From Serripes groenlandicus (taxonomy: Eukaryota > Mollusca > Bivalvia > Cardiida > Cardiidae), in NCBI GenBank assembly GCA_031761405.1, contig JASEVX010000003.1:143770350-143834349 (forward strand): 64,000 bases of DNA. The letters run 5' to 3'. The notes beneath the pieces are model-generated. The model was not told the DNA's origin and did not search any database. It saw nothing but the letters and a program-made list of their open reading frames with translations. Within the stretch, counting starts at the first letter, position 1. Each line of letters begins with the position of its first letter. Both the position numbers and the translations under genes were made by a program. Shown piece by piece: positions 50,310-59,382 of the stretch.

Positions 50310-50366
50310 AAAGTTATCCAGTCACCTTGGAAGAATATTGTTAGAGTACTGGTGTGAGAAAGCCTG
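50310..50366 (+). mobile_element. SINE fragment
   Basis: CACCTTGGAAGAATATTGTT and GAGTACTGGTGTGAGAAAGC match the body of the 24209 SINE; head and tail absent. Confidence 0.5.
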
Positions 50367-50367
50367 T

Positions 50368-50568
50368 ACGCCTCTGCAGCAGACGGCTTTTTGAAAACAT
50401 AGTGACAAAAGAAGAAATTGCACAAAACGTGCAATTTCTCCTTTTGCCACAATGTTTTCCACTTTTTGTCATAGGTTATCCATTCAATTATGGAGATTTT
50501 CTATTTTTTGACAAAATACATTCAAAGTCGTCTGCTGCAGAATTGCTGTATGAGGGAAAGGGTTTAAC
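50368..50568 (+). mobile_element. TTAA-MITE, left terminus missing
   Basis: From ACGCCTCTGCAGCAGACGGC to TATGAGGGAAAGGGTTTAA; hairpin GCAC-AAAAC-GTGC. Starts abruptly within the SINE fragment. Confidence 0.88.
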
Positions 50569-50570
50569 AG

Positions 50571-50796
50571 CCGGGCCCCAGTAGCTCAGTCGGTAGCAAC
50601 GTGGGCTGTCAATCCACGGATTGTGAGTTTGATCCCCAGCTTGGCCAACATTCTATGCGGAAAAGCAGTAAGATTGTTGTGTGGAGTACTGGTGTGAGAA
50701 AACCAGTAAACACATCGGTAGGTGATGTGGCCACTGTGATATGACTGAACAATTGTTGAAAATTGTGTTAAACCCTTATCAATCAATCAATCAACC
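50571..50796 (+). mobile_element. SINE, first family, body deletion
   Basis: A box GTAGCTCAGTCGGTAGCAAC, B box GGATTGTGAGTTTGATCCCC, shortened body, GTGATATGACTGAACAATTG and an (AATC)n tail. It lies 100 bp upstream of the Ig gene's first recognised exon. Confidence 0.88.
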
Positions 50797-50899
50797 TATC
50801 AATGGTAAGTTAACAAGGCACCTTGGTAAAACTGAGGCGAGGTTGAAAGTCCAATTAAACTCCAATAAATCAATCACACTTTTTATTCTTTATTTTCAG

Positions 50900-51011
50900 G
50901 TTGACTCAAAATGACATAGAATTACAAGAGAGAAAAGAGGATTTCGGAATTAACTTAAAATATTATCAAAAGGTGCTATTTGATTGTCAAAAGGAGGACT
51001 AGACAGTAGAG
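50900..51011 (+). other. 5' untranslated part of the Ig-gene exon
   Basis: TATTCTTTATTTTCAG (to 50899) is a strong pyrimidine-rich 3' splice site, so an upstream non-coding exon is expected. The UTR holds a two-codon upstream ORF, ATG ACA TAG (50911-50919), in a good context (A at -3). An in-frame TAG at 51000-51002 closes the main frame upstream of the chosen start. Confidence 0.6.
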
Positions 51012-51123
51012 ATGACAATATCTACATTAAACATGCGTGACAAACGGACTCAATTACCTAATATGCTGCTGTTCCTATGTGCATTGTGTAGTTTTGGATT
51101 AATATCAAATGTCACGGCAACAA
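51012..51123 (+). CDS. Ig-domain protein, exon 1 (signal peptide)
   Basis: Encodes 37 residues plus the first base of codon 38. Start at 51012 (G at -3); alternatives at codons 8 and 18 are in frame. The peptide has a basic stretch (MRDKRTQLPN), a hydrophobic core MLLFLCALCSFGLIS and a polar end NVTAT, a typical secretory signal with likely cleavage near the final Ala. ACAA/GTAAGT is a strong donor and leaves phase 1. Joining to 58944 gives A+CT (Thr) and a continuous frame. The product is thus secreted or a membrane protein's exterior start. I do not recognise the specific gene. Confidence 0.75.
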
Positions 51124-51173
51124 GTAAGTTTTAATTTATAATACTGTTAAACCCTGTCCCACATACAACTAAT

Positions 51174-51366
51174 ATGCCGTGGTGCAGAGATAGAGCGTTG
51201 GCCTCTCGTAACAAAGGTCCCGTGTTTGAGTCCCGTGATGAGTGGGTTCTGACTGAAATTTTCCCACACAAACGGCGCGAGTACTGGTTATGTCTCCAGG
51301 AAGCAGACATCAAGCGTGATAAATATAAGCTGAAAGCTTGCTTCACAATCAATGTAAAATAAATAA
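51174..51366 (+). mobile_element. SINE, third family
   Basis: tRNA-like boxes TGGTGCAGAGATAGAGCGTT (A) and CCCGTGTTTGAGTCCCGTG (B), body GGCGCGAGTACTGGTTATGT, tail AATGTAAAATAAATAAG. An imperfect duplication (AACTAATATGC before, AACTAAATATGC after removal of the hAT element) flanks it. Confidence 0.78.
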
Positions 51367-51374
51367 GTTTAAAC

Positions 51375-52312
51375 TAGGGATGGGTCCGGATACTCGAGTT
51401 CCCGATCAGACGTCCGAGTACCAGTTATTAAAATTGGTATTCGAGTACTCGATTATAATTTTGCCATTTTTCTCTTTTTCAACTGTTAAAAGTATATAAA
51501 TTAAAATCTAAAAATTAATGAAATGGCGACTTGATTGCAATCACCAGTCAATGAAGATCAATGTGACAAACAGATAGTGATTTAAATGTTATCTCCAGTT
51601 AATTTGCATCAATATGACAAAATTTCACACCTTTGTCGTAATTGTGTATTTGATTGTCATCATGTTTTAGTTTGATAGTTGTAAGAAATAAACGCTACTA
51701 TTTATGAATAAGAACTTGTTTGTCAAATCATTAGAGCTATCTTCTATCATTCTTATTTATTGGAATGAAATGGGAACGCATTAATTATAAACAATTGTGA
51801 GATCTAAGTTTCTTATTTTACGAACGTGGCCCTTCTTCTTGTATATTTTTAGTCATGTAAATATTACGGACACCAGTTTATTAATAACCCGAAAGAACAA
51901 TCCACTTCTAACTGTTGATCTATATTTCTTTTTTTCATAGGTGATATTAAATTCACTTATTAAGGGTAGTGTTGTTTATCATTGCTTTTCGTTTTCAACT
52001 AGCTGTTGGTTTTGCTTTATTTTCGTGCCTTTAAAAGCGTCTGCTCCAAACGTTTGGATGTTTACGCTAATACAATTTCTTGGTTTTATTGTTGAATTAT
52101 TTGGTGTTTTCTTTTATAGTAAAACAACTCGTTTGCATTGGTAATTATAAAAGACAATTGAAAGTAAGTGAACGATGGCCAGAATATTACGAGGGACAAT
52201 ACTTTTTGATGAACAAGTGATCACATTTTAATGTCTTGCGAGTACCTGAGTACTCGATCGGAAGAGTATATGAGTACCTGAGTACTAATATTGATACTCG
52301 TTCCCATCCCTA
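51375..52312. mobile_element. non-autonomous hAT element, 938 bp
   Basis: Perfect 8-bp target duplication GTTTAAAC (51367-51374, 52313-52320). Ends TAGGGATGGG and CCCATCCCTA, extended by GGATACTCGAGTTCC / ATACTCGTTCCC; multiple GAGTACTCGA-type motifs lie near both ends (51430-51452, 52237-52290). Eight-bp duplication and TAGGGATGGG ends are hAT features. No transposase; the small frame 51941-52144 is not a known domain. Confidence 0.93.
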
Positions 52313-52420
52313 GTTTAAACTAAATATGCAGCAGACAACTTTGAAATTGTGTTGGCAAAAATAAGGAAAGTCTTTACAAATGAAAGTATAACTCAATTAG
52401 AGGTCAAGTACTGGTCCTTT

Positions 52421-52738
52421 CCAGGTAAAAGTGCCTTGCTTGTATCGGTGCTATACACTGAGCACATTCAAGAACCATGGCGTCTTTTCGGAAAGAGCTA
52501 GGGCATCGCACCCGTACTCCCTGAATGTTGTGTTTTCTTTCCAAAAATATTCCTTTGATTGCCAAATCTACCATAGCCTTATGTTGTGGGTACTCAAAAC
52601 CATCTTTGCAACAAGATCATTCTTTTGAACTCTGAATCTTTTTCTGTACGTAGTGTTAAAATGTTAAAGAGATTGCAACTCTGTGGGAAGAGATCATTTT
52701 ATTGCAAAATTGGTGAAATGGGTTTGTATCAATACTAA
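52421..52738. other. unassigned, possible decayed fold-back repeat
   Basis: TTATGTTGTGGGTACTCAAAA and CATTCTTTTGAACTC (52578-52635) recall the inner arms of the 12203 and 58354 elements, but the outer ends are not visible. Confidence 0.35.
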
Positions 52739-54040
52739 ACAAGAGAAAGTTGATGCAACATCAATGTCCCCGGAAATCCATACTGCAGTTATGCATAACA
52801 CTTACATTATAGTAGTTGAAAAAAACTGTTATCAACTAAAGGGCATATTGGAACATCAGGGGGTCAAGTGAAATTGTATCATAACTTGTATTTTTTTGGT
52901 CAACGAAGTGAATGTCCTTCATTGAAATATAATTAAAGCCTTTCATTGTTTATGATCAATCTCCATTCTAAGGTAGGTTGACCATATACACAGGAAATGA
53001 GTAATCTTGCCAATCATTAGTCTACTCATGTTTTAAAATTATATAATGATGAGCGCCCTTGTGTCAATGATGCATAACAATATGCAGATAGCAAGCAAAA
53101 TGCGTGTATGGAATCTAATAACACATTTAAAATTGTCAAGGACGAAATAATTTTGTACGAAAGACCCGATTCGTTTCTTCTTCGCATAGTTGTCGTTCTT
53201 TACACTCTCTTTATAGGCAGAGAGTGTGTTTTAAAATGATATAATAATGAGCGCCCTTGTGTTAATGATGCATAACAATATGTAGATCACAAGCAAAATG
53301 CCTGTAGGGAATCTAATGACAAATTTAAAATTGTCAAGGACAAAATAATTTTGTACGAAAGACCCAATTCGTTTCTTCTTCGCATAATTGTCGTTTTTTA
53401 CACTCTCTTTATAGGCAGAGAGTGTTCATTCAATGTAAGTTTTATATTAAAACCAGTTTTATCTCAGTTTGTTCTTTTCGTCATTTGTTTCGAATCAAAT
53501 AAACATTTTAAATCACCTATAATTAACTATTTGTAAGTGATTGTAAAGAACGGGTCTCTGCAAAGGAGATATATCTACGCAGTCGGAATCGGTAGTCACT
53601 TGATCAACATATTTAGCTTAGAAACAGTTCCTATATTAGATATTCATGGATTAACATTATTAAATGAATTCTACATAAATCAAGACATCTCTTTGAACAT
53701 GAAAATGACATTCAGTAAGTTAAAATTGCTACTAAAAGGAGAATTTGACGTGATTTGTATCTCGATATTGACAGTCTGCAGCAAGTCTAGCAGGGACTCT
53801 TTTGTCTTCGTAAATAAGACAAACAAAACATAAATACGAGTCAAAATAAAGAAACCGCAAATACTTAAAACATCGGATTATTTAATTCAATTTAGATGTG
53901 TCATAACTAAGTTTTTTGTAATAAACAATTGTAATATGTTCAAGACAGTTTAAATTTGTTTTTTTCTAATAATGACTCTCCTCCAATGTCATTGACAAAA
54001 AGCTATTAAAAATAGAAGTCGCAGGCTTCTGCCCGGCGAC
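52739..54040 (-). mobile_element. hairpin-ended element, copy 4 (1.30 kb)
   Basis: ACAAGAGAAAGTTGATGC at 52739; hairpin GTCGCAGGC/GCCCGGCGAC at 54018-54040. Two tandem sub-blocks of about 195 bp each carry ACACTCTCTTTATAGGCAGA + GAGTGT palindromes (about 53203 and 53399), preceded by ACGAAAGACCC. No gene inside; the 98-codon frame at 53537 is not conserved in the other copies. Confidence 0.85.
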
Positions 54041-54135
54041 TAATAATATAAAGATATCGGGTAAATATTCAAGTAAACCATGTCAGTACTAGTATTGGTT
54101 GATTTACCAGTGTTAACAAATCACCAGAAGAATAC

Positions 54136-54790
54136 TTATTTTATCCCCCATAGGCACATGGGATATTGGTTTTATCTGTCCTTCCATCTGTCCATCTGGA
54201 GCCATATCTGAAGAATGGTTGGATGGCTTTGTTTAAAACTAAATGGAAATGTAAACAACCATTTTCACTCAAAAATACCAGAGTTATATCCCCTTGAACT
54301 TATATTGTTTATGTACTGTATATGATTTAAATTACATGGAGAGGGAGATAACCCTTTCAAATACCTAATTCCAATAAATCAAAGACAATTGTTTATCTCA
54401 ATTAGCTTATGAACTTATAAGAGATCACATTTTATATCTAATCATCATACAAATTCACAAAACCATTCCTGTTCATAGGTCAAGCTTTAACCTGGGTCAT
54501 GTTGGGTCAACTTTTAGAAAACATTTTGAAGGCTCCAGATCATGTCTCATTTGTCTTCAAATCATCAGAACATTCATTTTCATCATATCTCGGTCAAGCT
54601 TTAACTTGGATAATGCTGGAAAAAATACTAGGTCACCAGGTCAAGTTTTAGAAAACCTTTTGAACACTCCTGAGGACTCATTTGTCATCAAATTTTCATG
54701 AAAGTTCATCAGAACAAATCAATTTCATCAATTCTAGATCTTGTTTGAAACTGTGTTGTTTTGGGTAAAAAACTAGGTCACTCTCTCAGA
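54136..54790 (+). mobile_element. Helentron-like element, 3' end missing
   Basis: TTATCCCCCATAGGCACATG, an irregular CTGTCCTTCCATCTGTCCAT microsatellite, and two or three loose units (GGTCAAGCTTTAACCTGGGT; CGGTCAAGCTTTAACTTGGA). A younger MITE at 54791 marks its right limit. Confidence 0.6.
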
Positions 54791-55020
54791 TTAACCTTTC
54801 CCCTCATATAGACGCTTTCTGACGCCTCTGCAGCAGATGGCTTTTTGAAAACATAGTGACAAAAGAAGAAATTGCACAAAACGTGCAATTTCTCCTTTTG
54901 CCACAATGTTTTCCACTTTTTGTCATAGGTTATCCATTCAATTATGGAGATTTTCTATTTTTTGACTAAATACGTTTAAAGTCATCTGCTGCAGAATTGT
55001 CGTATGAGGGAAAGGGTTAA
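54791..55020 (+). mobile_element. TTAA-MITE, full length, 230 bp
   Basis: TTAACCTTTCCCCTCATATA (one C moved) to TATGAGGGAAAGGGTTAA; hairpin GCAC-AAAAC-GTGC. Confidence 0.95.
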
Positions 55021-55094
55021 ACATTGAGGAGGCACCCTAAATATTCTAACTGGCATACAAACATTTCAATTCAACAATTTCACTGGCTAAAATC

Positions 55095-55165
55095 GGTTTA
55101 ACTCCATTTTCAATGGTATTTAAATCACATCCTGGTGACAAAACATTTATTCATGATCCCTAGGT
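55095..55165 (-). mobile_element. SINE 3'-domain fragment
   Basis: GGTTTAACTCCATTTTCAAT and TAAATCACATCCTGGTGAC mirror the SINE tail domain; no head. Confidence 0.5.
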
Positions 55166-55199
55166 GACGAAGGAAATGTGCCTTGCCCAATACAAGGAC

Positions 55200-55390
55200 A
55201 CTCAACAATGACTGCTGCAAGTGGCACATAACTTAGAAAATGACTTGGTTATAAAATATGGAAAATCACTATAAATGAAAAAATAATTATTGAATAGAGT
55301 TGAAAACATTGTCACAAAAATGAGAAATTGTTTATTATAAGTCATTTCTCCTTTTCCAATGGCATTAAGCTGTCTGCAGCATAAGCATAG
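55200..55390 (-). mobile_element. TTAA-MITE, older, decayed
   Basis: AAATATGGAAAATCACTATA, TTATTGAATAGAGTTGAAAA, AAGCTGTCTGCAGCATAAGC. Confidence 0.6.
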
Positions 55391-55593
55391 CCCTTTCCCA
55401 TATACAGACGTTTTCTCATGCATATTGTGGTAAAAGGAGATATTGCTTCTAATATAAACATTTCTCATTTTGCCCTAAATGTTTTCAACTCGATTAAATA
55501 TTCAAATTTTAATTTATAGAGGTATTCAATATTTTTGCCTATATGTTTTCAAAGTCATTTGCTGCTTATTTGCATTATGTGGGAAATGGTTAA
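55391..55593 (+). mobile_element. TTAA-MITE, older
   Basis: CCCTTTCCCATATACAGACG to TATGTGGGAAATGGTTAA. TTAACC at the left is missing. Confidence 0.7.
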
Positions 55594-55751
55594 ACTAGCT
55601 GTTGATATAACCATGACAACCTTCATTGATGGTTCTGCTTCATTATGTTTTATTATTGATCCAATAAAATATTTAGATTTTAGATGTCATGCTTCAAGAT
55701 TTGAACATAGGAAATAATTTTACATGCAGACTATGTATGACCATTTACCTG

Positions 55752-55937
55752 TTAACCCTTTTCCTCATACAACAATTCTGCAGCAGACGACTTTGAACGT
55801 AATTTGTCAAAACATAGAAAATCTCCATAATTGAATGGATAACCTATGACAAAAAGTTGAAAACATTGTGACTATTTGTCACTATGTTTTCAAAAAGTTA
55901 TCTCATGCAGAGGCGTCTATATGAGGGAAAGGGTTAA
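55752..55937 (-). mobile_element. TTAA-MITE, hairpin region deleted
   Basis: Younger ends TTAACCCTTTTCCTCATACA and TATGAGGGAAAGGGTTAA; ACATTGTGACTATTTGTCAC shows the loss of about 40 bp at the centre. Confidence 0.9.
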
Positions 55938-55954
55938 GGCATTCATTGAGTCAG

Positions 55955-56131
55955 CTCCTTTGATAATATTATAGACAAAATGTGTAACATCTAGAGAATT
56001 GGAAGTATTTTTATTTATATAAAATAAGACATTTCTGAGTTTGAGCAACATCTCCTTTTTCAATTTTGTTTTCCCAAGTGGTCTGCAGCAAAGGCATCAG
56101 AAGTCGTCTGTGTTATGGAGGAAAGGTTTAA
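55955..56131 (-). mobile_element. TTAA-MITE, older, decayed
   Basis: AAATGTGTAACATCTAGAGA, CCCAAGTGGTCTGCAGCAAA, GGAGGAAAGGTTTAA. Confidence 0.55.
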
Positions 56132-56160
56132 TATTCTTTTCCTCTGCCAATACATGATTA

Positions 56161-56425
56161 TAGCCCCAGATACATAGCAAATGGGGGCTATATAGGAGTC
56201 ACGCTTGTCGGTTTGTCGGTCTGTTGGTCTGTGGACATTTCTTGTGAACACTATTTCCGCAACCCTTGGTCAGAATTCCATATAACTTCACAAGAATGCT
56301 TGATACCAAGCCTAGTTGTGCATATTGTCGGCGTGTTGCACTGGAATTATTTTTAAATGAGTTATGGCCCCTTGAATTTCAGGCACCAGCTGGGGGTATT
56401 CGTCACCTTCAGCGATATTTCTAGT
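56161..56425 (+). mobile_element. Helentron-like element, single unit, 265 bp
   Basis: After TTA: TAGCCCCAGATACATAGCAA + ATGGGGGCTA hairpin, GTCGG/GTCT microsatellite (about 56206-56233), one core unit, then GCTGGGGGTATTCGTCACCT and GCGATATTTCTAGT. Compact complete member of the CTAGT-ending group. Confidence 0.85.
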
Positions 56426-56444
56426 TAACTTTGATTAGATCACT

Positions 56445-56950
56445 TTCTGTCTGTCGTCTGCCCGTCATTTACATTAAGCTTTAAACAACATCTCCACCTA
56501 AATCACAAAAAAACAGTTTCAACCAAACTTTACTGGAATATTCCTTTGGTGGTTCCTTTTCAAATTTATTCAAAGATTTGAATTATATGCAGAATTGGTA
56601 GCAGTGGCATCAAAAAGGGGGGAAATGCCCAATCTTTAAAATTCTTCTCCTCTGAAACTAATTGTTAAATTTCAATATAAGTGGTAGAAATGTTTCTTAG
56701 GTGACCCTTTACAAATATTGTTCATGCGCATTGATTGGTTGAAAAACATGCAAGCCAGGTGGCATAAGAAAAGGGGCAAAATTACACATTTTAAAATGTC
56801 ATTCTTATAAAAGTGCTTGTCTGATTTCAAGTTAATTTAATAGAAATGTTCCCTCAGTGACCCTATGTATAAAAAAATTATAAGACGTATTGATTGGTTT
56901 GAAAGACATGGCAACCAGGTGGCATAAGAAAAGTGGTAAATTAAAAGTTT
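56445..56950 (+). repeat. decayed Helentron-like core units
   Basis: GTCTGTCGTCTGCCCGTC start, then two or three diverged units of about 165-170 bp (TTGATTGGTTGAAAAACATG / TTGATTGGTTTGAAAGACAT; AGGTGGCATAAGAAAAG twice). No ends preserved. Confidence 0.62.
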
Positions 56951-56954
56951 AACT

Positions 56955-57022
56955 TTTATGAAAGTATAGTTATTGGATAGAGTTGAAAACATAGTGGAAA
57001 AGGAGAAATTTCTTTTTATGAG
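56955..57022 (-). mobile_element. TTAA-MITE fragment
   Basis: TATGAAAGTATAGTTATTGG and GAGTTGAAAACATAGTGGAA, replaced by the next element after GAGAAATTTC. Confidence 0.5.
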
Positions 57023-57026
57023 GATT

Positions 57027-57536
57027 TTTAGCTCGTCTGAGTTTCTTAGAAAAAAAGTTGGGCTATTGTGATACCCTTGGCGTCATCTGCGTCATCGTCC
57101 TTAAACCTTAACCTTACCTCATAACTCAACAACAGTCACATGATCAAATGAAACTTGGTTACACATGTTCCTAGAAACAATATTCATGTCCATACCAATG
57201 CACATAACTCTGGCTTTAATCCCTTCCTTCATACGACTATTCTGCAGCAGACTACTTTGAACATATTTTGTCAAAAAATAGAAAATCTCTATAATTGAAT
57301 GGTTACCGGTAACCTATGACAAAAAGTGGAAAACATTGTTGCAAAAGGAGAAATTGCATGTTTTGTGCAATTTCTTCTTTTGTCACTGTTTTCAAAAAGC
57401 CGTCTGCTGCAGAGGCGTCAGAAAGCATATATATGAGGGAAAGGGTTATTAACTATTCAGTTATGCTCCTTTTTTGGACTCCATGAAATTCATGAAAAAA
57501 ACAGACTAGTATTAGCGTTTGCTCTGCGGCACTCTT
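57027..57536 (+). mobile_element. Helentron-like fragment split by a MITE
   Basis: TTTAGCTCGTCTGAGTTTCT, GTGATACCCTTGGCGTCATC, CATGTTCCTAGAAACAATAT, then the MITE, then ACTATTCAGTTATGCTCCTT. The 24056 copy shows the same order without the MITE. Confidence 0.7.
57216..57449 (-). mobile_element. TTAA-MITE, near full length
   Basis: TTAATCCCTTCCTTCATACG to TATGAGGGAAAGGGTTAT. A TTACCGGTAACC duplication inside lengthens it to 234 bp. Hairpin GCAT-GTTTT-GTGC. Confidence 0.92.
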
Positions 57537-57540
57537 ATTT

Positions 57541-57615
57541 CTTATTTCCATAGTGTTTTGAAAAGTCTTCTGCTGCAGAGGTGACAGAAAGTGTCTGTAT
57601 GTGGGAAAGAGTTAA
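57541..57615 (-). mobile_element. TTAA-MITE, right third
   Basis: TCCATAGTGTTTTGAAAAGT to TATGTGGGAAAGAGTTAA. Confidence 0.65.
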
Positions 57616-57828
57616 CCATTTCTTGAAATCCTATCTCAATCTGATTTTAACATAATGAGGTAAAAATTAATGTTAATGACTAGAATATTGGAAGTATAGT
57701 TTTGGTAAGTTTTTTTAAAACAATGTGTGAAAAAGGGAAAAGTTTATGTTGTTAGGTATCATGCTTATGATCTAAGCAAAAGTTTTCTGGGACAGATGGA
57801 ATGAATGATGTCAGTATTGTGTAATGAG

Positions 57829-57944
57829 TTAACCCTTTCCCCCATACTACAAATCTGCAGCAGTTGAAATTGCTCATTATGAGATGTCTTTTAAAGTCAT
57901 CTGCTGCAGGGGCGTTAAAGTTTGACTGTATGAGGGAAAGCCTT
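57829..57944 (-). mobile_element. TTAA-MITE, large internal deletion
   Basis: TTAACCCTTTCCCCCATACT, CAGCAGTTGAAATTGCTCAT, then GTATGAGGGAAAGCC; 116 bp. Confidence 0.72.
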
Positions 57945-57987
57945 TATGCCCAGCTCAAATGTATCCATGGAGCAGAAATATCAAATA

Positions 57988-58212
57988 TTAACCCTTTCCC
58001 TCATATAGATACTTTCTGATGCCTCTGCAGAAGACGACATTTGAAAACATTGTGACAAAAGCAGAAATTGCTCAAAACGAGCAATTCTTTTTTCACAATG
58101 TTTTCAACTCTTTTCAGTAATTATACCTACATTCATTGAGCTTTTCTGTGTATTTGCCTAGATACTTTCAAAGTCTTCTGCTGCAAATTTGTTGTATGTG
58201 GGAAAGGGTTAA
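57988..58212 (+). mobile_element. TTAA-MITE, mosaic of subfamilies
   Basis: Younger left half (TTAACCCTTTCCCTCATATA; hairpin GCTC-AAAAC-GAGC) joined to an older right half (ATTTGCCTAGATACTTTC; TATGTGGGAAAGGGTTAA). Confidence 0.88.
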
Positions 58213-58353
58213 GTTATTCCCTGATTAAGGATAACATTTGACACCTATGTCTCAAATGACTTGACTTTTTGTTCACAAAGTTTACTACTATGTTTTAAAA
58301 ATATATTTCCAATTTTCAAGATGTAACAAGGCTGGTCTTCACAATGCAGAAAC

Positions 58354-58541
58354 GGAGCTCTAGATAAGGTGCATTTTGCATGTTCTAAAATCATTATTTG
58401 ACCGTCATACAAAGCCTATGTTGTGGGAAATCAAAAGAATCGAGGATTCATTTTGACATGCACAACATAGGTTTGGTTGAGTCGTATATGAGAGATTTTG
58501 GTGGGAAAAGACCAGTTTACTCTTCTTTATCTAGTCCTCTG
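58354..58541. mobile_element. fold-back MITE, second copy
   Basis: GGAGCTCTAGATAAGG and CTTTATCTAGTCCTCTG ends with inner arms CCTATGTTGTGG / CACAACATAGG. Relative of 12203-12382; its target duplication is no longer visible. Confidence 0.68.
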
Positions 58542-58577
58542 AGATAACTCTAAAGATATTCTATCAGTCTACAATAG

Positions 58578-58672
58578 TTAACCCTTTTCCCCCATACTAC
58601 AAATCTGCAACCGACGTCTTTGAAATCAGATTGGCAAAAATGTTGAAAATAATTTGCATAATTTATATGTGC
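58578..58672 (-). mobile_element. TTAA-MITE, older, left part
   Basis: TTAACCCTTTTCCCCCATAC to AATTTGCATAATTTATATGT, ended by the younger copy. Confidence 0.65.
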
Positions 58673-58902
58673 TTAACCCTTTCCCTGATACGCAAATTCT
58701 GCAGCAGACGACTTTGAACGTAATTTGTCAAAAAATAGAAAATCTTCATAATTGAATGGATTACCTATGACAAAAAGTGGAAAACATTGTGGCAAAAGGA
58801 GAAATTGCACGTTTTGTGCAATTTCTTCTTTTGTCACTATGTTTTCAAAAAGCCGTCTGCTGCAGAAGTGCCTGAAACCGTATGTTTATGGGAAAGGGTC
58901 AA
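58673..58902 (-). mobile_element. TTAA-MITE, 230 bp, next to the Ig exon
   Basis: TTAACCCTTTCCCTGATACG to TTATGGGAAAGGGTCAA; hairpin GCAC-GTTTT-GTGC. Its right end is 41 bp upstream of exon 2. The last 40 bp (AAGTGCCTGAAACCGTATGT) have diverged more than the rest. A frame starting inside it (58787) runs through the splice site into the exon by chance. Confidence 0.92.
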
Positions 58903-58943
58903 TAAACATGTTACTCTAAATAAATTTATTCCTCTCATTTCAG

Positions 58944-59261
58944 CTAATTCCCTGGTGCTACAACAATCCCCTACAATCATTGAAGGACAAACAGCCACCT
59001 ACATTTGTGCTGCAACAGGGAATGGAGTTGACCCAACTTTTATCTGGACAATAAGAGGAGATACCACTGTAGATATATCAAGCCTGGCGTCACCACCTGA
59101 AGTTGACTTCGACCAAACAGATGGATCAGCAAAAAGCCAGATTCAATTTACTGTCACATCGGCCTATATCTCACAAGCGATTTGGTGTGGGGCTGTGGAT
59201 TCAGGCAGACAATCCCCCACTATAGAAATATATGCAGACATTATTGAAACTGGAGCAACAG
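58944..59261 (+). CDS. Ig-domain protein, exon 2 (one Ig domain)
   Basis: 318 bp, phase 1 on both sides, the usual arrangement for a single Ig-domain exon. Flanks are TTCCTCTCATTTCAG and AACAG/GTATGT. It encodes about 106 residues (numbered from the exon-1 Met, 38-143). First cysteine C59 (GQTATYICAATGNG), core tryptophan W72 (PTFIWTIRG), second cysteine C119 (QAIWCGAVDSG), C-C spacing 60. These are strand B, C and F landmarks of a V/I-like Ig fold; the usual YxC before the second cysteine is replaced by IWC. Reading beyond the donor meets TGA at once. Function unknown: secreted or cell-surface recognition or adhesion protein. Confidence 0.85.
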
Positions 59262-59382
59262 GTATGTGAGAGTTTACTTAGTCACTGAGCTGGGATGCCT
59301 CGGCTGATCTGGATGTACACTGTGCACAAATGCATTACGGTTGGATTTTGCTGAACCTCCACTTATATAAACTTACCTTTTT

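Larger units (their letters stand above)
51147..52420 (-). mobile_element. TTAA-MITE, older, doubly interrupted
   Basis: TTAAACCCTGTCCCACATAC (51147) resumes at 52321 with TATGCAGCAGACAACTTTGA and AATGAAAGTATAACTCAATT. Between lie a SINE and, in that SINE's tail, a hAT element. Confidence 0.68.
51124..58943 (+). other. intron between Ig-gene exons 1 and 2
   Basis: 7.82 kb, GTAAGT to TTATTCCTCTCATTTCAG. It contains, in order: a MITE hosting a SINE and a hAT element, a hairpin-ended element, Helentron-like pieces, a fold-back MITE and about a dozen TTAA-MITEs. Little unique sequence remains. No cryptic Ig exon seen inside. Confidence 0.65.

Noticed and set aside
53537..53833. 98-codon frame in hairpin-ended element copy 4
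   Set aside because: Not open in the other three copies; no recognisable domain.
58787..58943. Ig exon extended upstream from an ATG at 58787
   Set aside because: The extension lies in a MITE and crosses a strong splice acceptor; phase and signal peptide are supplied by 51012-51123 instead.
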